Shown here in pieces: positions 58,401-64,000 of a stretch of 64,000 bases of DNA. Below the pieces are notes generated by a model that ran no database searches, was not told the DNA's origin, and worked only from the letters and a program-made list of their open reading frames with translations. Position 1 is the first letter of the stretch. Each line of letters opens with the position of its first letter. Made by a program: the position numbers and the translations under genes. This DNA is from Zhengitettix transpicula. Its lineage: Eukaryota; Arthropoda; Insecta; Orthoptera; Tetrigidae. The stretch is from assembly GCA_037074705.1 (NCBI GenBank), contig CM073594.1, forward strand, positions 72,402,509-72,466,508, in the 5' to 3' direction.

Positions 58401-59264
58401 TTTCTCCGAGTAGGTCTACTTATTCTGTGTATTTTCCCCTCTTAACATTGAACTTTCAAATGAGATTTTACCGTTATACCATATTTGCAGTGCATCTGGT
58501 CCTGTATTTCAAGTTGATTCCATATGTGGATTTGCTCTCCCTTAACGTGCAAGGTAACTGTCCTTGTTTCTGTAAGTCGTGGATAGATTTCTCTTTTTCA
58601 AAGAAAATAATATTTCCATACTAAATCTAACACATGGACCAAGTCATGGTGTTACTAAATATTCCATTGCACAATGTAAAATATAAAAAATGAAGAGTCA
58701 CAATATTGAAATTAAAGTTAGAACTTGGAAAACCTTCAGTGAAACTAAAAAAAACTCTTCAAATGAGGTGATCATGTTGACTGTGGTGTGGAAGATTAAT
58801 ACTTGAAAGCAAAGGACAAAGAGTATTGAAGAATAACTCTTACAACACACAGAAAATGTATGATCTTTCAGGAATACTGAGGGATTGAGGTGTGTTTAAT
58901 GTGATCACTAGGGTAACCTTCAATATGAGAAAGAAACAGGACTAAAGATCACAACAGAAAATGTGAGTAACAAAAAATGATTAAGCTGTAATTTACTTTG
59001 TGTTACACAAAGCCGATTCAGTAGTAACTTCGTATTTTCATTTAATTAAAAAATAACTGTGCAACAGCTGCATTCTTATTCTACTTGGTCAGTGGAGTGA
59101 TGTGTCTTGCAATTTAGTTCATTGTTCGTTAGATTCAGTTTTAATTAAAAAATTGCAGAAAATACCTATATTGACTACCCTGATTATAAAAGAACGGTCA
59201 CTGCTATCTCTCAGCCTGTTCCTTTGGATGTTTTCAGGATAATTTTCCTTGGATCCCTTATTAT
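55498..59264. other. Mostly AT-rich DNA, no confident gene
   Basis: A diverged hammerhead-like stem lies at about 55826-55852 (AATGAAGTCCT, AGGACGAAGCC, plus strand). 56500-57330 is CpG-richer, with several short unrecognised frames. The 115-codon frame at 58277-58624 has no recognisable similarity. The rest is AT-rich. Confidence 0.35.
56605..56680 (+). repeat. Short dispersed repeat
   Basis: GAGTCGCCGGAAACGGAAGT followed by AAATCC, TTTG.TCTTC and ACCAGA also occurs on the minus strand at 54455-54535 with about three quarters identity. Confidence 0.55.
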
Positions 59265-60375
59265 TTGAAATGAAAAAATTTAAGTCTGATTGTAAATTAA
59301 TAATAAGAAATATCGACAAATACAGACAAAATAAGTGATAATATAAGTACTACACAACGTTTCTGGGATCCTTGTCCATTTATTCAAGTGCTAAGAACCT
59401 AGAGCGACACAAGTGCACTCGTGCAATCTCTAAAGATTTTATCCCTTATTAATTGTCAAAATAAATAATAAATTAAATTAATTATTCTGTACATCTGATT
59501 TTTACAGCAGAGGTAATTCACCATTTTTTTAAAATCTTTCTTCTTCTTAAATTACTTGGATAAAGTCAAATTATACCCTTACTAGTGAAGTGAACTGTCA
59601 GTTAAGAAAGATTCAATGCTTTTCACATTTATTTTCCCTCATTTTTTCCCATTTTTTGTTCAAAAATTTTAAATTGGTGGTTTCACGTCACAAGACCTTT
59701 GGTTATATTTTTTTATTTCTTCTTTATTTTAACGACCTGTAAGTGTGGAGCCTTATCCTACCCAATCCCTTGACTATGACTCTCCTTTACGACCATTGGT
59801 TCAATGTCTCCTCTTCATGTCATTATTTGTTAGTTGTTTGTCAATCTGTGTAGATTTCTTTTTCTGAACTTCCTCAGTGAACTTTTGAGGAGTTGTGTCG
59901 CTTGCAGCTGGCTGTGGAACCTCGAGGAAACTGGTTTACCTACATCCAGTGACCTCGAGACCTTCTGCAGTGACGTAAGATCCGACGAGGCGGAAGGGAA
60001 CGAACTGTCGCGTTTCTACTTCAGATCTATACGATTGGTTTTCCCCTTCTCGCTTTTCCGTCCTCGACCACATCAACTCCCCCCAAGTTTGTAAAGTGTC
60101 TTTATTAATTACAGCCCGGGAGAAAGCCAAGTAAAGAGAGTATCAAACGTGTCCCATCAATCAGCTGTTTCTTCTTCTATCATCTGCACCGATAAAGCAT
60201 TTTTTTAAAAATTAGACTTATATTTGTAGACTCTCGGCTCTTCTTCGCACCTGACGAAAGGAACAATGATCCCAGAAACGCTGTGTGGTATTTATATTAT
60301 CACTTTTTTGTCTGAATTGGCTAACTTTCTTTTTCATTATTTTCAATCAGACGTAAATTTTTTCATTTTATATTT
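59265..60375. mobile_element. Inverted pair of Penelope-like 3' modules with foreign interior
   Basis: Left arm 59265-59410 (minus) and right arm 60235-60375 (plus) are reverse complements: AAATGAAAAAATTTAAGTCT, GATAATATAA, CGTTTCTGGGATC and the hammerhead-like core. The interior contains no GIY-YIG coding but a CpG-rich stretch (59860-60130) with an 86-codon frame I cannot assign. It has the outward layout seen at 6.0-6.4 and 23.0-23.7 kb. Confidence 0.65.
60251..60280 (+). ncRNA. Hammerhead-like core in Penelope 3' module
   Basis: CTGACGA, AA, GGA...TCC stem, CCA, GAAACG, CTGTGTGGTATTTATATT. Sister copy of 23090-23119 with a weaker stem. A decayed partner on the minus strand lies at 59354-59384. 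Confidence 0.45.
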
Positions 60376-61084
60376 GTAGTCCTTGTGAAATCAATTCTAA
60401 TATTTTAATCAAGGGTAATTCTTTCTAAAAACCACCAGCACGACGGGGAAAGAAAACAACAGATCACTCAGAATGAAATTAAAACCGACCGGATTTAACA
60501 ATCTTTATATAATTCCCTTTCAGCTTTAGTATTTCTTATACCTTTTTTTTGTCTGCTACAACAATTTGTTTCAGTACGTAAATAAAAATTCTTCAGAATT
60601 AGATTTAAAATTTACATCCATGTCAGGTTTCTCTTCTCTTACGCCTGTACAAGACTATGAATCATTTACTGAAAAGTAGCGTGACGTGGTTCGGAAAGGC
60701 AGAGAAAGGGCGGATAAATTCACATGTGTGAAGAAACGAGAAATTTTTCTTCCCAGAAGAAAACACAAAGGAAAAGGAAAATAAGAGGCTCAATTAAATG
60801 AGAACCGATAGAGCGGAGAGTGGAAACCGTGCAGGTAAATTGTTACATTTATAGGGAATGAAAACTCTCCAACCACGGTCATTAAGGAAAATTCATTAAT
60901 TCAATATTTGGGGAAATGAGAAAAAGTCAACCTCGGCGTATCAACAAATTACCCAATTAAAACAGACGAGTGTTATATTTTCTTTTAAAAAAAACTACTA
61001 ATAATTAATCCCTAGAGCGGTGAAGCGCTTTCCTGATCGAGCCCGCAGCAAAGACGTTGACAATGTCACCTAACAACGGTGAAA
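60376..61084. other. AT-rich DNA, nothing recognised
   Basis: No gene, RNA or named repeat is seen. Confidence 0.35.
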
Positions 61085-61325
61085 TACTCTCCTGCTATCG
61101 GAAGGGCGTGGGACAAGTACCCAATGCCCGACCTACGTGATGCAGGTATTTCTAGGGTTTGTATTGCATTTCTTTACGCAAATGCCGGGTAGGATCCTTA
61201 AAATATAGCCCGGGGGCCCTAGTTAACCCTTGGCTACCTTCCTCTACCCTTCCAAATCCCTTCCTATCATATTAAAGGGGATTTGCCACCTTGTGCATTA
61301 CCCTCATGTAGCCTGTTACCTAAAA
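61085..61325 (+). mobile_element. LINE 3' end (family copy 2)
   Basis: GCTATCGGAAGGGCGTGGGA start, CCCAATGCCCGACCTAC, ATGCCGGGTAGGATCC, CCCGGGGGCCCTAGTTAACC, ending CATGTAGCCTGTTACC before an A-rich run. Matches 7235-7456 and 61592-61820. Confidence 0.7.
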
Positions 61326-61591
61326 GAAAACAGGTAGCGGGGGCGAACCTTGTAGGAGAGACTGAAAGGGGCTACCTTTGGCGATGCCTCTTCCTCTCTC
61401 CGTTTTTGAAGTAAGGTTCCCACTAGCCGAGACACCTCGGCCTGTTTTGAGAGGTGTATGTTGCGGGGTCTCAGACCTTCGGCATACGGTAAGAGTTGTT
61501 CCCTGTTCCCATTGGAACAGTCGGCGGCCAGCTGCCTCCTAAACTGGTCGAGGTACGGAGAAGGGAATGCTGCGTCCCCACAGTAAACTCT
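61326..61591 (+). mobile_element. Probable LINE interior between two 3' ends
   Basis: GC-rich sequence (CCGAGACACCTCGGCCTGT, a short inverted repeat, near 61426) leading directly into the next 3' end. It is probably more of the same element, either a second copy or its 5' region. The 140-codon frame at 61496-61918 crosses it and the following 3' end and is not called. Confidence 0.4.
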
Positions 61592-61820
61592 TCTCCCGCT
61601 ATCGGAAGGGCGTGGGACAAGTTCCCAATGCCCGACCTACCTGATGCAGGTTTTTATAGGGTTTTCCCTGCATTAGTTTTAGGATCCCTAAAATATAGCC
61701 CGGGGGCCTTAGTTAACCCTTGGCTACCTTGCTCTACCCTTCCATATCCCCCTTTCAAATCCCTTCCTATGCTATTAAAGGGGAGTGGCCACCATGTGGA
61801 TTACCCTCATGTAAAAAAAA
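61592..61820 (+). mobile_element. LINE 3' end (family copy 3)
   Basis: Starts GCTATCGGAAGGGCGTGGGA like copy 2 and ends ACCCTCATGT followed by a run of A at 61814-61820. It lacks the GCATTTCTTTACGCAAATGC segment of copies 1 and 2 (near 61670). Confidence 0.7.
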
Positions 61821-63137
61821 GGCTAGCAGAGGAAAAAGTCAAAAATAAAGCTGACTCGCTGCTGAATTCTGTGGATTTCTATATGTCGCTTACTGAGCTG
61901 AAAATTCGGCATCGATAATGTTTTTTGCGTCGTCGCGGTACAAATCACAAAAAAGAAAAACAAACCTAAAAAATAATAATTAGTAATATCATGAATGTGA
62001 AAAGGTAAAGAAAATAATTCTACCGAGCCGGGTACGGGAGCCCCGGTCTGATTAGTCTGAAATGACGTCACCTTAGTATTATACGTTAAAAAATATAAAC
62101 AGGAAGTCAAAAACAGAAAATATATTAGGTAGTCAAGTAAGTAAAAAAATGGCTGCGAATTTGTAGAACCTATGGAGGACCAATCACAGATGAATCAAGG
62201 CAGGCTTTTTGACCTTGCCGAAGACGCGTTCAAGTTTCAACGAACCGCAACACGAGCGAAACCCCGATCAAATTTATTTTAAAAGCAAGAATTAAGTTAT
62301 CTGCGCAATAAACCGAAGCCGCAGTTTTTAAATTTAACACCGACACGACGATGTTTCCACCCGCCAACCTTGTGGTTCTGATAGAGCTCTGGGTTACCAA
62401 AATTAACTTTTCTCAATTGGTTACTTTCTAACGACGTTTCACGTTTCTTTTCTGACGAATACGAAAACTAACCCTTGTTTTCATCTTAATTTTGACTACC
62501 ATGGCGGTACGAAACCATGTAACTTTTGGGTAATTGTTCGGGATTGAGTCGATACACCTGGTCTGGCCTCCCACTGGGATGGCTTCCAGAGAGATTGTTC
62601 TCTTGCGCTTACACAAGCTAGTGTTGGGTCCTGTGTGACTCGTGACTTTCACGATCATTGTCTGTCCTTACCGACTGTCTGTCTGTGTCTTGGCCAACTC
62701 TGTTTAAATACAATAGGGTTATAAAAACAACCTTCAAGAGTTACGAAAGGAATCGACGTAAAGTTGTCCAAACTGTGGCGAGTGAGCTTGAAGGGGGTCT
62801 TGTGAATCAGGTGGAACACGTTTACGGGTAGAGAAACGTCTGGAGGATGAATGGGACACGCTAGACGGGCTGAAATGTGGGGAAGGAAGGAACCTTCACA
62901 GAAACACGATCTACCTGGTGCCGACGTCATGCCCCCCCCCCCCCAACCACTCACACCTACTCGCCACCGTTCCCTGGTTCAGCAACAATTCTCCATGAAC
63001 TTGAAAGTACAGCCACCACAGGGGAACTAGAAAAAAACAGGGCGGACTACTCTGGTGTTACTCAAGGGTCCATTACGAGGGATATATCAGCGTTATCAGC
63101 TCCTGGAGCCCTGTCTCACGTTTAGACAGCACGTCTC

Positions 63138-63142
<5 letters not shown>
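61821..63142. other. Unassigned DNA with C-run
   Basis: A run of 12 C lies at about 62933-62944. The open frames (up to 99 codons, 62655-62954 minus) are unrecognised. No repeat is assigned. Confidence 0.35.

Positions 63143-63184
<42 letters not shown>
63143..63184. repeat. (TA)n microsatellite
   Basis: About 20 TA units directly abutting the LTR-like repeat that starts at 63185. Confidence 0.95.
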
Positions 63185-63187
<3 letters not shown>

Positions 63188-64000
63188 AATGCCAATTAAA
63201 CAGGCCATTAAGTTTTTAATATAATTAAATTGTTAGCGGTACAAATGCGTAAAAGCCAAAACGAAGGCGGGTTTTTCATTTGTTCAAAAATGGAGACCGC
63301 GCGCGCTTAATCTCTGTGTACACTTGGAGAAGACCAGTTGGCTGCGAGAAACGGAACAGTTCAGTTCACGTGGGGAACTGAAAAACGTAAAAGTCTGGAA
63401 TCGGCTATGAATGGAGGCGTACGATAGATGAAACAGTTAAAAGGCGACGGGGAGATAATATAGTTCAGTTCACCTAGAGCAACGAACAGTAAAGTTGGCA
63501 GATATAAAGTACTAATGGCGAGATCCTGTATTTCTACATGAAAGCAAACAACATTTTCACTGAGAAATTTACATAATAATTTGCAAAGGGTGAAGCAAAT
63601 GGTTGCTTCACGTTGATAGAAATATTATCACATAGAGGAGACCGGCATCCACTAGCTGACCAAAGGGGGCGGCTCATCCGAGGTTCCAGATAGCAGAGGA
63701 CGAGTATTTTAATCGTGTGTATTAAAATTTTCAAAGAAGTGTAGAGTCAGTGTAAAAATGGCCTTTTAGTGTGGTAGTTTTCGAGATACAAGAGAAAGAT
63801 CTGGTACCATACTGACGGTCCGTGAGTAACCAAAACTTTAATATAAATTTGTTAACGATAATTAAAAGGGTATAGTCAGATTTCGTTCCGTTTTCTTTTC
63901 ACTTATTTTCATATTGTTTTAGGTTAACTTTTTATATTTGAATTGTTAATTGTCAGGTTATACATTGATTTTGTTCTAATTATCAGACCCAGTTATGGCC
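63185..64000 (+). mobile_element. LTR-like dispersed repeat, copy 2, runs off the window
   Basis: Begins TGTAATGCCAATTAAACAGG and matches the minus-strand copy 50489-49600 collinearly, including AAAAATGG...GCGCGC near 63288-63308 and TATAGTCAGATTTCGTTC near 63873. The right end is not reached. Confidence 0.55.

Noticed and set aside
61496..61918. 140-codon plus-strand frame
   Set aside because: Runs through LINE 3' untranslated sequence and out through its poly-A end.

Overview
The window looks like nuclear DNA of an insect. It is AT-rich and repeat-rich, with long introns and unspliced gene remnants. The evidence is a set of spliced exons of developmental and sensory genes of insect type, plus decayed copies of Penelope-like elements, Helitrons, a Ty3/gypsy element and a LINE. 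I cannot name the species. Only a few percent of the 64 kb is confidently coding.

Layout. 1-2.7 kb holds minisatellite-like arrays and a large inverted repeat. 3.7-8.9 kb is a nest of mobile elements: Penelope-like 3' fragments, Helitron-like elements on both strands and a LINE 3' end. It includes a Helitron whose empty site is preserved in a neighbouring duplicate. 10.7-16.1 kb carries two plus-strand exons of pox neuro (Poxn): the C-terminal half of the paired domain and the exon ending in the conserved NPYSIEELLKKPE motif. A 4.7 kb intron joins them and contains another Helitron-like element and a possible enhancer. 16-31.8 kb has no confident gene. It contains a broken Ty3/gypsy Gag-integrase fragment, Penelope-like GIY-YIG remnants, a Helitron-like copy and two mirror-image purine/pyrimidine-rich tracts. 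At 31.9-32.6 kb, minus strand, is a compact GC-rich gene for a SHIPPO-repeat (ODF3/CIMAP-like) axonemal protein. 32.7-42 kb is strikingly CpG-poor and free of recognisable mobile elements. Inside it are the last two coding exons of a minus-strand LHFPL tetraspan gene (LHFPL3/4/5 or Tmhs class); its 5' exons were not found. 42-64 kb is again repeat-rich and holds no gene I can name: only weak ORF candidates, a 74-bp minisatellite, an LTR-like repeat in two copies, tandem LINE 3' ends and more Penelope-like 3' modules.

The most interesting recurring signal is a short module of the form CTGANGA - hairpin - GAAAC, which is the catalytic-core pattern of a hammerhead ribozyme. It occurs at least eight times with different stem sequences, several times inside Penelope-like 3' regions. 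In at least three places these 3' regions are arranged as inverted pairs around a GIY-YIG remnant or other DNA. Hammerhead motifs are known from Penelope-like elements. The inverted architecture and the scatter of solo modules here deserve a computed check.

The three recognisable genes (a paired-domain transcription factor for sense-organ fate, an axonemal protein and a tetraspan linked to mechanosensory or synaptic complexes) are not an operon. I infer no shared regulation from their proximity.
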